Of a stretch of 64,000 bases of DNA, positions 9,318 through 18,622 are shown in pieces (position 1 is the stretch's first letter; each line of letters begins with the position of its first letter). Below the pieces are notes generated by a model. The model was not told the DNA's origin. It saw only the letters and a program-made list of their open reading frames with translations, and searched no databases. The DNA is taken from NCBI GenBank assembly GCA_902363835.1, contig CABJBM010000012.1:62001-126000 (forward strand), given 5' to 3'. This stretch comes from Lachnospiraceae bacterium. GTDB lineage: Bacteria; Bacillota; Clostridia; Lachnospirales; Lachnospiraceae. The position numbers and the translations under genes are program-made.

Positions 9318-11795
9318 TTATTCCGTAAATACTCCGCAGACAAAATCATTTCCCTGGCCTGCAAAGTATGCAGAGGCATCATTTAAGCCCATTTTCTGGC
9401 TCTCTCCGGTTACCGGATTATAAACGGTCACATTATAGGAATCATAGCCGGAAATGAGCGTATAGCCGCCCTGAAGGTTGTAGGCAGCCACCGGGCAGCC
9501 ATGGCCAATAAAATATAATACCTGGCTCAGAGTGCAGCCCCTGGCATCCAGCATAAGGACTCCCTCCCCATAAAAACTGTTTTCCGTAAATCCTTCCAGA
9601 TTCCTGATAAAGGCTGCTCCTGTTTTCAAAGGATCCTTCATGCTGCGGGATGGGGGACGGTTTACCCGGTTCCATATGATTTCCTGATTTTTATCGGTCA
9701 CAACTCCCATTTTATCATAGGCAAGGGCAAGAGCATCTGTAAAGCTGCGGCTGCTTCCAAGATAACGGCTTCCCCCATATGCGTAAAACCTGTTTTCCTG
9801 GGTCCTTCCATTGCTTTTTAATTCCACGACTTCCGTAGTTTCATAGGCCACCTTTTTAGGCACAGTGATCTTTACATCCCTGCCTGCCTCGTCTTTGTCC
9901 AGCTGGACAAAATAAAGCTTTTTCCGGTCATCTGAGGCGTACCATCCGATGCCTTCCATCTCTCCGCCTGTAAGCTCCTGGTTGCAGACAATGGTATCCT
10001 GTCTGGAAGCCACATAGGACTGATCCCCTGATTTAATTACCTGGGTTAAATGAATCCGGCTGGAATCCACAGACACATCCGCAATATATGCATTCTCCTG
10101 CTCATATTCCTTAACGATTTTTCCGCTTTGATCCATGATCTCGATCCGGTACATGGGAGCATCCTTTGTTCTTCCGTTCTGCACCCACACATCACCTTTC
10201 CGGGCAATTCCATAGATAAAATCATCCCCTACAAATCCAAGGGGCCTGTAAATGTTATCCTCACCGCCGGTTATCTCTCTCTTCACCCCGGTATCCAGAT
10301 CCATAAGGTGAACCACTGAGGCACCGTAAAGGTCACTGCCTTCCTGCCATGCAAAACGGCGCTCTGTGCTGCTGACCGCATATCCGCCCTCAATCAGGGA
10401 GTCTGCCAGGACCATGTATTCATTGCTGTTTAAATCAATGCCGTAAACCGCCCGGTCCGCCATCAGGTAAAGCATTCCATTGGCTCCCACGTGAGCCAGC
10501 TGATCGATGTCTTCCTTAAGCATATCAAAGGACAGGGTCACAGGAGTGAAAAAACGTTCCGTGGTGGCATTGTCCTGGCTGCTGTACTGATACATGGCAA
10601 TCCCAATGCCTCCCTCATGAATGCCCCGGTTCATATATCCATAAACCAGGAAATTCATATCCCCGTTATCGCTGACCGACAAAATTTTGATATCGTGCTG
10701 GTTGTAGCCGCTGCGAAGCCCGTCATCTTCACCGCTCCGGAAGGAAAACACTTTTACCCCGTGATCCCTGTTTTGGTCAAAGGTCCATAAATCCCGGTTC
10801 ACCACATAGGCCAGGCAATCCCCTGACGGGCTCTTTACCGCCCGTATTTCATCCTGGTTTGCAATGCCAAGCATAATCCGTTTTCCTGAAAACAGCCCCT
10901 TTTGGCCGGAAAATATCTGATTGGTATTCCGCTCAAAGTCCATGAGATAGATACGCCTGCTATCCCATTTCATGGTAAAGCTGTCTTCCACCTCATACAG
11001 CTCCTGAACATCGCCTTCCCCGGCCCTGGACACCTCATAATCCAGTTGGACACTGCACATAATTCCATTTAAATCCTTTAAGGTCACCCGAATATCCCCT
11101 ACAGGCTTCACGGAAAGCCCTCCCCACGTAAGCTGGGAAAAGCTGGAGCGGATGGTCACATGGCCAAGAGAGCTGTTATCCTCTCCCTCACTGGTTTCCA
11201 GATAAGTGGTGAGCTGCCGGGCCTGGTCATAATCAAAGGTTTTGGTGGTGAAATCCACTGCAAAATCAATCATATCCTTTGCATTGGTGCTGTCCGTCCA
11301 CATGATGCGGGTATAATAAAGCAGTTTCCCGTTCCCCGAGGTATTTAACGACAAAATGAGAAGGTATTCCTTATCCTTTGTCAAAAGGTTCTGGATGGGA
11401 AGGGTTGCTGTGACGCCCTCTTCCTCCTGGTTCCACTTATCTATTGTTGTCCGTTCCACCAGACGCCCCAGATCCATGCTGCGGACCTCATATTCAATCC
11501 CCTGAATGCTGCCTTTGTAATCCGATATCTGTATGTTCATGGACCGATCAGGAGGAAGGACAGTAAGGGCTTCCCTGGAAACCGCCTGTTTCATATCCTG
11601 GGTATATCCATGGAGGAGGTTCATTTTTCTTCCGTACATATGGGAATATACCACGGGCAAAGAGGCCTCATCCATGGAGGTATATATCATAACATCGTTT
11701 TTTTCCGTATTCTTCTGATTCCATATAAAATAAACTGCGATCGCCGCAATAAAGACCGCAGATAAAATCCCTATTTTTTTTATAAATCGCTTCAT
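9318..11795 (-). CDS. Membrane-anchored protein with propeller-like body and C39-like tail, function unknown
   Basis: An 825-residue protein I do not recognise as a named family. A basic stretch (MKRFIKK) and one hydrophobic helix (about residues 8-25) anchor it with the bulk outside. The middle (about 300-680) is a series of WD/propeller-like strands (LMDLDTGVKRE, VYGIDLNSNEYM, LWTFDQNRDHG). The last 70 residues, GHGCPVAAYNLQGGYTLISGYD onward without a break into VTVYNPVTGE, have the layout of a C39-type papain-like domain, but where such enzymes have the catalytic His there is Tyr. I chose ATG 11795, nine nt after GAGG. A single gene downstream of a dual-hairpin repeat. Confidence 0.6.
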   Translation of the reverse strand: MKRFIKKIGILSAVFIAAIAVYFIWNQKNTEKNDVMIYTSMDEASLPVVYSHMYGRKMNLLHGYTQDMKQAVSREALTVLPPDRSMNIQISDYKGSIQGIEYEVRSMDLGRLVERTTIDKWNQEEEGVTATLPIQNLLTKDKEYLLILSLNTSGNGKLLYYTRIMWTDSTNAKDMIDFAVDFTTKTFDYDQARQLTTYLETSEGEDNSSLGHVTIRSSFSQLTWGGLSVKPVGDIRVTLKDLNGIMCSVQLDYEVSRAGEGDVQELYEVEDSFTMKWDSRRIYLMDFERNTNQIFSGQKGLFSGKRIMLGIANQDEIRAVKSPSGDCLAYVVNRDLWTFDQNRDHGVKVFSFRSGEDDGLRSGYNQHDIKILSVSDNGDMNFLVYGYMNRGIHEGGIGIAMYQYSSQDNATTERFFTPVTLSFDMLKEDIDQLAHVGANGMLYLMADRAVYGIDLNSNEYMVLADSLIEGGYAVSSTERRFAWQEGSDLYGASVVHLMDLDTGVKREITGGEDNIYRPLGFVGDDFIYGIARKGDVWVQNGRTKDAPMYRIEIMDQSGKIVKEYEQENAYIADVSVDSSRIHLTQVIKSGDQSYVASRQDTIVCNQELTGGEMEGIGWYASDDRKKLYFVQLDKDEAGRDVKITVPKKVAYETTEVVELKSNGRTQENRFYAYGGSRYLGSSRSFTDALALAYDKMGVVTDKNQEIIWNRVNRPPSRSMKDPLKTGAAFIRNLEGFTENSFYGEGVLMLDARGCTLSQVLYFIGHGCPVAAYNLQGGYTLISGYDSYNVTVYNPVTGESQKMGLNDASAYFAGQGNDFVCGVFTE

Positions 11796-11830
11796 CCCAA
11801 ACTTCCTCTGTTTCCGCATTTTCGTATACC

Positions 11831-11903
11831 AATGAATCAAGCTGGTAAACCTGCATATCCGGTTGATTCACAAACGGGTGCTGAAAGATGCTTTTCTTTC
11901 AAC
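11831..11903 (-). repeat. Dispersed dual-hairpin repeat, copy A
   Basis: On the minus strand two adjacent hairpins occur: GTTGAAAGA...TCTTTCAGC (8-9 bp) and GAATCAA...TTGATTC with an inner GGATATGC. A second copy with the same order, spacing and most of the same bases lies at 40974-41047. Both copies sit between two minus-strand genes. Confidence 0.75.
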
Positions 11904-12002
11904 TTTATCTTCTTTATTGTATACAATAATATCCAAAACTACAATGAAAACTTTCTTAAACATTCGTTAAGCAGCCCCAGAACATCCAACGCTGCAAACC
12001 AC

Positions 12003-12036
12003 AAAAAAACAGCCATCCTGCCAAGGACAGCTGCTT
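12003..12036 (-). terminator. Terminator of the Pro/Gly/Trp-rich protein gene
   Basis: Minus-strand stem CAGC-TGTCC / GGATG-GCTG around TTGGCA, followed by seven T residues; it lies just past the stop at 12044. Confidence 0.8.
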
Positions 12037-12043
12037 TCTTTTC

Positions 12044-12724
12044 CTACTTGCAAAGTCCGCTGCGGCATCTCCTGCGGTGCATCTCGTTCAGCAGAAGCAC
12101 ATTAACGATACCGTTCAGCCAACCGTCATTATACCGTGGTCCCCATGGCCCTCCTGGTCTCCACGGATCCTTTTTTCCTGGCGGACAACAGGGCGGTTCC
12201 CATGGCCCTCCCGGGCCCCAAGGTCCTTTTCCTCCTGGCGGGCCCCACGGCCTTCTTCGTCCCGGCGGGCCCCATGGCGGCGGTCCCCATCGTGAATCCC
12301 GGTCCTGGGTCAGTAAATCTGCTTCATCCGTCTCATCTGCCCCCCACTCCATTGTTTCCGTTCCCTCTACAGCCGCCTGCTCTGCATCTTCCTCTGTCGC
12401 TTCATCCGCAATGATACCATCCCTGTGTATCTGGTCGCATATGGAATCGCAAATCTGGTTGATCATCATACGGTCTGGATATTCGTCATACATGGGACTG
12501 TTTTTATAGTCCAGATGATCACACGCTGAAACTACATATTCCTGCAATTGCTTCATATGTCCCGGGTACATCCCCTGAAGATATTCCAAATCCTGTACAA
12601 TGATATCTTTTCTTTCCAAGGGACTCCCTGCAGCACTCCTGTCACCATAAAGCATATACGGCTCCAGTTCCTGAGAGCTGTTTCCATAAGTATAATCCGG
12701 GTTAATCGGCACGGTCGTTATCAC
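12044..12724 (-). CDS. Pro/Gly/Trp-rich low-complexity protein
   Basis: 226 residues, no signal peptide. Residues 1-105 look globular (EPYMLYGD, DLEYLQGMYPGHMKQLQEYV, YDEYPDRMMINQICDSICDQI); a short acidic stretch (EEDAEQAAVEGTETMEWGADE) follows; then about 65 residues are built of PWGPPG / PWGPGG-type units interrupted by PPCCPPGKK, and the end (WLNGIVNVLLLNEMHRRRC) is amphipathic. This composition resembles spore-coat or other structural surface proteins of Clostridia, which is inference only. Its own terminator follows. The start at 12724 (ATG ATA ACG) follows GGGAG. Confidence 0.65.
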   Translation of the reverse strand: MITTVPINPDYTYGNSSQELEPYMLYGDRSAAGSPLERKDIIVQDLEYLQGMYPGHMKQLQEYVVSACDHLDYKNSPMYDEYPDRMMINQICDSICDQIHRDGIIADEATEEDAEQAAVEGTETMEWGADETDEADLLTQDRDSRWGPPPWGPPGRRRPWGPPGGKGPWGPGGPWEPPCCPPGKKDPWRPGGPWGPRYNDGWLNGIVNVLLLNEMHRRRCRSGLCK

Positions 12725-12800
12725 TCCCTGCTTTCTGCTTATACAACATCATTGTATGCAAAACAGATATAAAACGTGCAGGATTTTCATGAAATGAAAC

Positions 12801-12838
12801 GCGGTCTTCTGATTGCCCTCAGGCCATCAGAAAACCGC
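12801..12838 (-). terminator. Terminator of the second nucleotidyltransferase gene
   Basis: Arms GCGGTCTTCTGAT / ATCAGAAAACCGC (13 positions, mostly paired) just past the stop at 12848; tail GTTTCATTTC on the minus strand. Confidence 0.75.
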
Positions 12839-12847
12839 TTATGTTTA

Positions 12848-13777
12848 TTATTTGATATCAAACAAACGCTCCGGATACACACCTTCTGAAACCAGGTTCC
12901 TGATTGCCGCAGCAACAGCAGGCTTGTCTTCCTTATAGGTCACTCCAAACCACCGGTCCTTTGTTTCAAGAACTCTTACCCGGGCCTTTTTAGAATGGAC
13001 AAGCTTATCAATGATTTTAGGAAGCAGATATTCCGTTTTTACATCTCCATCTTTTAAGCTTCCCAAAAATTCCGGAAACCCTCTTTCCAGTTCATCAAGA
13101 AATGCCGGGGAAAGGCCCCACATATTCATGGAAACATTCTGGTTCAAGGGGATTACCACAGGGGTCCCTTCCTCGCTGCGGCCCTCTGCCCGGTCTTCCT
13201 GACGCCTGATCTCATATGTTTCTGTTACCCCTATCAGTATCCCATTTTCATCCACCTGGCAAACACCCCGAGTCACTCCGCCATTCTCGCTTAAGGTGTT
13301 GCCCAGAATAAATCCTCCCATGCAGATATCAAAAGGCATTGATGTTGGATCCATCTCACTTACCAGATATTCATGAATCTTTAAAAAGCCTTCTTTTCCA
13401 TAATAATCGTCCGCATTAATCACTGCAAAAGGTTCATGGATCACGTTTTTGGCACATAAAAGTGCCTGTCCGGTTCCCCACGGCTTTGTTCTTTCCTCCG
13501 GCTTTGTATAGCCTTTTGGAAGGTCATCTAACTCCTGATAAGCATACTCCACGGGAACAATCTTTTCGATCCTCTTTCCAATGATTTCTTTAAAGTCCTG
13601 TTCAAGATCCTTCCTTATGATGAACACAACCTTGTCAAAACCGGCCTTCAGAGCATCATATATGGAATAGTCCATGATAATCTCACCGCTTGGTCCTACA
13701 GGTTCCAGCTGCTTGATCCCTCCGCCAAACCGGCTTCCAATGCCTGCCGCCATAATCACTAATGATGTTTTCTTCAT
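12848..13777 (-). CDS. Sugar-1-phosphate nucleotidyltransferase (paralogue 2)
   Basis: 309 residues, the same length and domain plan as the product of 5864-6793: IMAAGIGSRFGGGIKQ for nucleotide binding, ELDDLPKGYTKPEERTKPWG, and VINADDYYGKEGF for the metal-binding acids; both end in YPERL. It differs by an insertion of charged residues (RRQEDRAEGRSEEG) in the middle. It stands alone, away from nahK and galE, with its own terminator. The two may use different sugars, or be expressed under different conditions; the sequence does not say which. Confidence 0.8.
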   Translation of the reverse strand: MKKTSLVIMAAGIGSRFGGGIKQLEPVGPSGEIIMDYSIYDALKAGFDKVVFIIRKDLEQDFKEIIGKRIEKIVPVEYAYQELDDLPKGYTKPEERTKPWGTGQALLCAKNVIHEPFAVINADDYYGKEGFLKIHEYLVSEMDPTSMPFDICMGGFILGNTLSENGGVTRGVCQVDENGILIGVTETYEIRRQEDRAEGRSEEGTPVVIPLNQNVSMNMWGLSPAFLDELERGFPEFLGSLKDGDVKTEYLLPKIIDKLVHSKKARVRVLETKDRWFGVTYKEDKPAVAAAIRNLVSEGVYPERLFDIK

Positions 13778-13897
13778 AACTCTATCTCCCTATTTGTTTA
13801 ATCTGCCTAATAGTATATCACAAAAGAAAGGTTTAATCCATAGATATCGGATTATCCGTGAACCCTCTTCTCATTTACAAAGATTCATTTATCATAG

Positions 13898-13934
13898 AAA
13901 AAGGGTGTTGCAAAAGCGAACTTTTACACCACCC
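13898..13934 (-). terminator. Terminator of the arabinofuranoside operon
   Basis: On the minus strand a 14-position stem (GGGTGGTGTAAAAG / CTTTTGCAACACCC) closes a TTCG tetraloop and is followed by TTTTT. It lies 33 nt past the GH127 stop. Confidence 0.85.
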
Positions 13935-13966
13935 TCGACTTATCACATAGAATTCTTTTCACAATA

Positions 13967-15838
13967 TCAAAAATGTTTCAGCAGCCATACAGACATATCA
14001 CAGGCCTCACGGTTAGCCCATGTGAAATATGGAATAAGTGTCATAGGAACCGTGCGGTAGCGGTTTGCAGCCGGAGCATAAAGAGGTGCCGTCTGTCCAT
14101 CAGCTTCTCTGGCATATGCCTGTGTATGAAGGGCAATAAAAGTGCGTCCTGAAATATTGGTTTCAGCTTCCTCCCATAAAGGATTTTCCGGCAGGGACAG
14201 ATCAAACAGGTTTTCATTTTTCTGGTCTATGCCTTCTGCACAGTAGACTACAGGCCCCCTCATGACGGCTGTGCGGCCACAGCAGGAAGCCACCTGTGGA
14301 GAGGCTTCCACAAGACAGGGAACCATGGGAAGCTGAAGTTCAATGACAGTTTTATCTGTACAGCCTTCTGCCATTATATATCCATTGGAATCAATGACGA
14401 ATTTGACAGCAGCTCCGTTAATTTTAAGCTGCGGATTGCGGCACCACCCCGGAATTCTGAGAGCCAGGCAAAAGCTTCCCTGACCTGATATTTTGATGGT
14501 GATTTGATCTTTAAACGGATACTCTGTTTCCTGTCTTAAAATAAAGGTATTTCCGTTAACCTCCATCTGAGCTTCGGCTCCCATGTAAAGGTGGGTGTAC
14601 ACCGTATTCTCTTTTATGGTGTACATATAATCTCCTATGGAAGAGATAAAACGAAGCAGATTAGGTGGACAGCAGGAACAGTCAAAAAGCTTTACTCTCC
14701 TATATATGGGAAGGCGTTCTTTTAAATTGTCCGGTTTATCTGAATAATAAAGGCTTCGTCTGTAATCAACCTTCAATGGATTTTCATAAAAGAACTGATC
14801 TCCGCTTAAAGAAATTCCGGCAAGCACCGTGTTGTATATGGCAAGCTCCGCAATGTCATCATATCTGGTGTCCGTTTCTGCCTTCCTCAAGTGACGGCAG
14901 AACATGGCAAGAGCGATGGAAGCACAGGTTTCAGCGTAAGCTGTGGTATCAGGCAGATCATAGGAATAGGTAAATGCCTCTCCTGCATGGGTGGAACCTA
15001 TGCCTCCTGTCAGGTAAAGTTTATGGTCTGTAATATCACGAAACAGCTCTTTACAGGAATCAAGCATAGCTTTATCCTCATTGATCTCAAAAAGCTCCAT
15101 CATACCGCAGTACAGATAAAGAGCTCTCACAACATGGCCTGTGACCTCCCTTTGTTCTGTCACCGGAAGGTGGGACTGTGTATAATAAAGAGGCATAAAC
15201 GAATCATCTCTGCTGCTTCGGCCTCTTGTGTTCAGGAAATAAACAAGAAGTTTCTTATACTCTTCTTTTCCTGTAGCTTTATAAAGCTTTCCCAGAGCCA
15301 GTTCTATCTCTTCATGTCCCGGAGTATCAAAGCCTCCACTGTGTTCCTGCTTAAATATGCGGTCTGCCAGATGTACATATTCCTCAGACAGCAATAGCAG
15401 TTTATCTTTTCCTGTAGCCTTCTTATAAGCGAGAGCTGCTTCTATATAGTGGCCCAGGCAATAGAGCTCATGATCCATGCGGTTTTGAAGCACATGGTCA
15501 GGGTTTGCTGCCAGAAAATAGCTATTAAAATATCCGTCTTCACGCCTGTTTCTGTCTATGGCTTCCACCACATGATCTATAATGGCTTCCAACTTCTCAT
15601 CTCTTTGTTTAAGCAATATGTAAGAAACCCCCTCTATCCATTTGGCTATATCTGAGTCCCAGAATATGTGGGGTTTTCCCGGTTCCCCTTCCTTCCATTC
15701 ATAGGAAGCGGCCTTAAAACGGCCGCTTTCGCTGAATCTTTCATACACTGCCCCTGCGGTAACATCTTTGTTAATCTTCTGCTGTTCTGCCCAAAAGCCA
15801 TTATTAATGGTGACCTTCTCAAAGCCCACTTCTCTCAT
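13967..15838 (-). CDS. Glycoside hydrolase family 127 (beta-L-arabinofuranosidase type)
   Basis: 623 residues, normal for GH127 (HypBA1 type), which removes beta-L-arabinofuranosyl units such as those on plant hydroxyproline-rich glycoproteins. The zinc/nucleophile set of that family is visible: TAYAETCASIA gives the Glu and first Cys, FDCSCCPPNLLRF gives the Cys pair. The alpha/alpha barrel motifs HELYCLGHYIEAA and SGGFDTPGHEEIELAL precede them, and an all-beta region follows. No signal peptide, so it acts on imported oligosaccharide in the cytosol. Last gene of the ABC-transporter operon. Confidence 0.85.
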   Translation of the reverse strand: MREVGFEKVTINNGFWAEQQKINKDVTAGAVYERFSESGRFKAASYEWKEGEPGKPHIFWDSDIAKWIEGVSYILLKQRDEKLEAIIDHVVEAIDRNRREDGYFNSYFLAANPDHVLQNRMDHELYCLGHYIEAALAYKKATGKDKLLLLSEEYVHLADRIFKQEHSGGFDTPGHEEIELALGKLYKATGKEEYKKLLVYFLNTRGRSSRDDSFMPLYYTQSHLPVTEQREVTGHVVRALYLYCGMMELFEINEDKAMLDSCKELFRDITDHKLYLTGGIGSTHAGEAFTYSYDLPDTTAYAETCASIALAMFCRHLRKAETDTRYDDIAELAIYNTVLAGISLSGDQFFYENPLKVDYRRSLYYSDKPDNLKERLPIYRRVKLFDCSCCPPNLLRFISSIGDYMYTIKENTVYTHLYMGAEAQMEVNGNTFILRQETEYPFKDQITIKISGQGSFCLALRIPGWCRNPQLKINGAAVKFVIDSNGYIMAEGCTDKTVIELQLPMVPCLVEASPQVASCCGRTAVMRGPVVYCAEGIDQKNENLFDLSLPENPLWEEAETNISGRTFIALHTQAYAREADGQTAPLYAPAANRYRTVPMTLIPYFTWANREACDMSVWLLKHF

Positions 15839-15853
15839 ACCTTCCTCCCCCTC

Positions 15854-17746
15854 TCACTCATAATAAGGAAACTGTGATACTCTCAATCTGGTACAGCCAA
15901 AAGGAATCAATTCCAAAATCTCTTCATTACCGTGTTTTGGCACAGGGCTGACCGGAATATCTCCTGCACTGTCATTTTCAAGAATCCAGTTATCCACCCT
16001 GATTCCCGTTCCAGTCAGGGTGACCGGAGGATTGGATTTTGAAAAGGGAACAGCGCTTACTTCATGTTCTGATACCTGGACTCTGCCTCCCTTTTTCAGA
16101 GCGTAATTCCAAGGACTTTCAGAAGAAATCATATAATCCTTAACCCCGGCACATTCCTTATATACGGTGAAATGTTCCTTCATATTAAGGCCATAAACCA
16201 AAGGCCCTCTTTCTATTGCCACACTGTCTTTATACCAGGAGCTATAGACAATATCCATAGGAAACACCACGTCTATCCTGTCCATTGGAGACAATAAACC
16301 GCTGACCTCAATAAAGGAAGAATTGATCTCCACCGTAACTGCTTCCCCTCTGATTAATTCTGCCCTGGGTTCACTGCACCAGCCGGGCACTCTGATTTTC
16401 AGCTTCATGGGCTTTTGCGGAGCTTTCAGGACTTCATATGTGAGGGTATCTTTAAAAGGATATTCCGTATCCAGCCTGACAGAAACCTCTTCTCCATCCA
16501 GACTGGCAGCTACAACAGAGGGCGCCAGCACCAGGGAGATGAGAGTATCTTTTTCTTCTTTCATCCACAGACTGTCTGCAAGCTTTGGCCAGCCCTGGTG
16601 CATATTGGCTGTGCAGCAGCCAAAATGAGGCTCCAGGCCGTACATATTGGAGGTATCATCATTGTTAAACCAGTTTCTTTCTGCCTTGCTCACAAGCACC
16701 TGGTTGACCTGCTGAAGGTACTGGTGGCCCATACAGTCCTCTGTCATAGTGGAAGGCAGAGCGTTATAAGCCAGCCTCTCCAGCATATCTGCATACTCCA
16801 TATCCCCAAATATCTCCAATAAAACCTGAAGGCTGAACATGTATTCCACTACAGAACATAGCTCTGATCCCTGAATGGGAGAATTTCCGCTTAAATGTTC
16901 ATCTCCATTGACTGCGCCAGAAACAACACCATGGTATTTCCTCAGGGTTTCCATGGCCTTTTTGCCAAGGTCACAGAGGCTGCTTTTTCCTCCAAAATAA
17001 TATTCCAGAGCCGGATATTTTAAGCCCATAGTCACATTGACAATATGTGTGGCATGGTATTTAATGATCTTGTCTGTTCTGTCTCTGGCCTCCAGAAGAA
17101 GCTGCTGCCAGTTATAATAATAGGACACAGGCCTTGTAAATGGAAAGTTCTCAAAAAGATCAGACCAGTCAAGGGCCTGCTTTTCCATCTTGTGGGCGAA
17201 GCCTGTAAGGCCTGTTTCCCCGGTTGCTTCACAGTACCATTTCAGACAATATAAAAGTTCCCCCACTCTGGCAGAAGACCAGTCCTCCATAGGACGTATA
17301 TCCACAGCTTTGTCCAGATATGTAAAATATTTTTTCATAAAAGAAAAAACTCTGGTATCTCCTGATATTTCTTCATACTGAACCAGAACCTTCAGCATAA
17401 CAAATCTGGACCAGTAGTCCTCTCTGCTGGCAAAGGGGCCGAAATTCCCATCCTCAGTCTGACTGTTTAAGGTCCAGTCAATAAATCTTTGGCACAGAGC
17501 CATTTTTTCCTCATTTTTTAAGTAATAGGCCAGAGGAAGCAGTCCGTCAAGATAATAAGGCCCTCTCTCCCAGTTCTCTCCTGTCCCTCCCAGCCAGCCT
17601 GAATAGCTTCCCACGCTGTCCCAGATCTCATACAGCTTTCCGCTCAAACCGTTCATCTGGATTTCCAGCTGGCGGTAAAACCAGCCTTCAGGCTGAATCT
17701 CCGTAATTTTTAATCTGTCATACCTTTTTTTCAAACAGTCCATCAT
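15854..17746 (-). CDS. DUF1680 / GH127-like glycosidase
   Basis: 630 residues, a second and quite divergent member of the same clan as the next gene. Conserved features: YLDGLLPLAYYL near residue 68, GSELCSVVEYMFS (Glu and Cys) near 300, and HFGCCTANMHQGWPK (Cys pair) near 370, so the zinc-binding set is retained. The beta-rich C-terminal part has LKIRVPGWC and ERGPLVYGL. No signal peptide. It lies 15 nt upstream of the other GH127 gene and 34 nt after the permease, so one transcript. The two enzymes likely remove different arabinofuranose linkages from the imported ligand; substrate not provable here. Confidence 0.75.
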   Translation of the reverse strand: MMDCLKKRYDRLKITEIQPEGWFYRQLEIQMNGLSGKLYEIWDSVGSYSGWLGGTGENWERGPYYLDGLLPLAYYLKNEEKMALCQRFIDWTLNSQTEDGNFGPFASREDYWSRFVMLKVLVQYEEISGDTRVFSFMKKYFTYLDKAVDIRPMEDWSSARVGELLYCLKWYCEATGETGLTGFAHKMEKQALDWSDLFENFPFTRPVSYYYNWQQLLLEARDRTDKIIKYHATHIVNVTMGLKYPALEYYFGGKSSLCDLGKKAMETLRKYHGVVSGAVNGDEHLSGNSPIQGSELCSVVEYMFSLQVLLEIFGDMEYADMLERLAYNALPSTMTEDCMGHQYLQQVNQVLVSKAERNWFNNDDTSNMYGLEPHFGCCTANMHQGWPKLADSLWMKEEKDTLISLVLAPSVVAASLDGEEVSVRLDTEYPFKDTLTYEVLKAPQKPMKLKIRVPGWCSEPRAELIRGEAVTVEINSSFIEVSGLLSPMDRIDVVFPMDIVYSSWYKDSVAIERGPLVYGLNMKEHFTVYKECAGVKDYMISSESPWNYALKKGGRVQVSEHEVSAVPFSKSNPPVTLTGTGIRVDNWILENDSAGDIPVSPVPKHGNEEILELIPFGCTRLRVSQFPYYE

Positions 17747-17780
17747 GTATCTCCCTCTGTCACTTTTATTGGTCTTAAAT

Positions 17781-18611
17781 CTATTTTACAGCCCCGCTCA
17801 TCATACCTTTTACAAAATACTTCTGCAGAAACAGGAAAAGAATCATAATCGGAAGAAGGCCTATATAAGCGCCTGCAGTCAGTATCCCCCAGTCTGTGGA
17901 ATACTCTCCCATGGCCATATTCACCAGACCCACATTAAAGGTCTTCGTCGCCTTCCCTGCGAAAACAAGAGCTGTCAGATAATCGTTCCATGTAGAATAA
18001 GCCACATAAACTGCAATTGTAACCACACCCGAAGCTGCCAAGGGCATGTATATCTTAAAGAATGTAGCAAAATTTCCTGCTCCGTCAATGAGAGCAGCTT
18101 CAGCCAGGTCCTTTGGTATCATATCAAATGTACTTTTCATCATGTAGATACAAAAGGGTGATTGAAAAGTGGCATAGATCAGAATAAGAGCCGCTTTCGT
18201 ATTTAACAGCTTCAGCTGTGACACAGTGTTGTAAAGAGGCACCATGAGAGCCTGGCTGGGCACCATAATGGCAGCCAGAATCAGGGTCAGCCACAGATTT
18301 TTACCAAGCAGCTCCAGCTTGCTGAAGGCATAACCTGCCAACAGGCTTACAATACAGACAAGGAGTATGGTCAGCCCGTCTATGATCACTGAATTCATAA
18401 AATAAGTTCTGTACATCCCCTCTTTTTCTGTGAAAATACGGACATAATTAAACCAGGAAAAGGATTTGGGAAACAGTGTGGGAGGATTTGAATAGATCTC
18501 CCCCTTATCCTTAATAGATGTAATAAAAGTCCAATACATTGGTGCCAGATAAAAAAGCACCATGCATATGTTAAAACCCAGAATAAACTTTATAGCACCA
18601 CGTTTTTTCAT
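17781..18611 (-). CDS. ABC sugar transporter permease (MalG type)
   Basis: 276-residue inner-membrane protein with six predicted hydrophobic segments and the ATPase-docking EAA loop AEAALIDGAGNFATFFKIYMPL (about residues 175-196 in two parts). The C-terminus FVKGMMSGAVKG-like ending (YFVKGMMSGAVK) is typical of CUT1-family sugar permeases. I place the start at ATG 18611, preceded by GAGGAGG; the GTG at 18626 is too close to that site. It follows the MalF-type partner and precedes the glycosidases. No ATP-binding subunit is in the operon, so a shared MsmK-type ATPase is expected elsewhere. Confidence 0.9.
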   Translation of the reverse strand: MKKRGAIKFILGFNICMVLFYLAPMYWTFITSIKDKGEIYSNPPTLFPKSFSWFNYVRIFTEKEGMYRTYFMNSVIIDGLTILLVCIVSLLAGYAFSKLELLGKNLWLTLILAAIMVPSQALMVPLYNTVSQLKLLNTKAALILIYATFQSPFCIYMMKSTFDMIPKDLAEAALIDGAGNFATFFKIYMPLAASGVVTIAVYVAYSTWNDYLTALVFAGKATKTFNVGLVNMAMGEYSTDWGILTAGAYIGLLPIMILFLFLQKYFVKGMMSGAVK

Positions 18612-18622
18612 AAACTTCCTCC

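Noticed and set aside
11831..11903. Simple terminator for the copy A repeat
   Set aside because: No U tract follows either hairpin, and the same two-hairpin module recurs at 40974.
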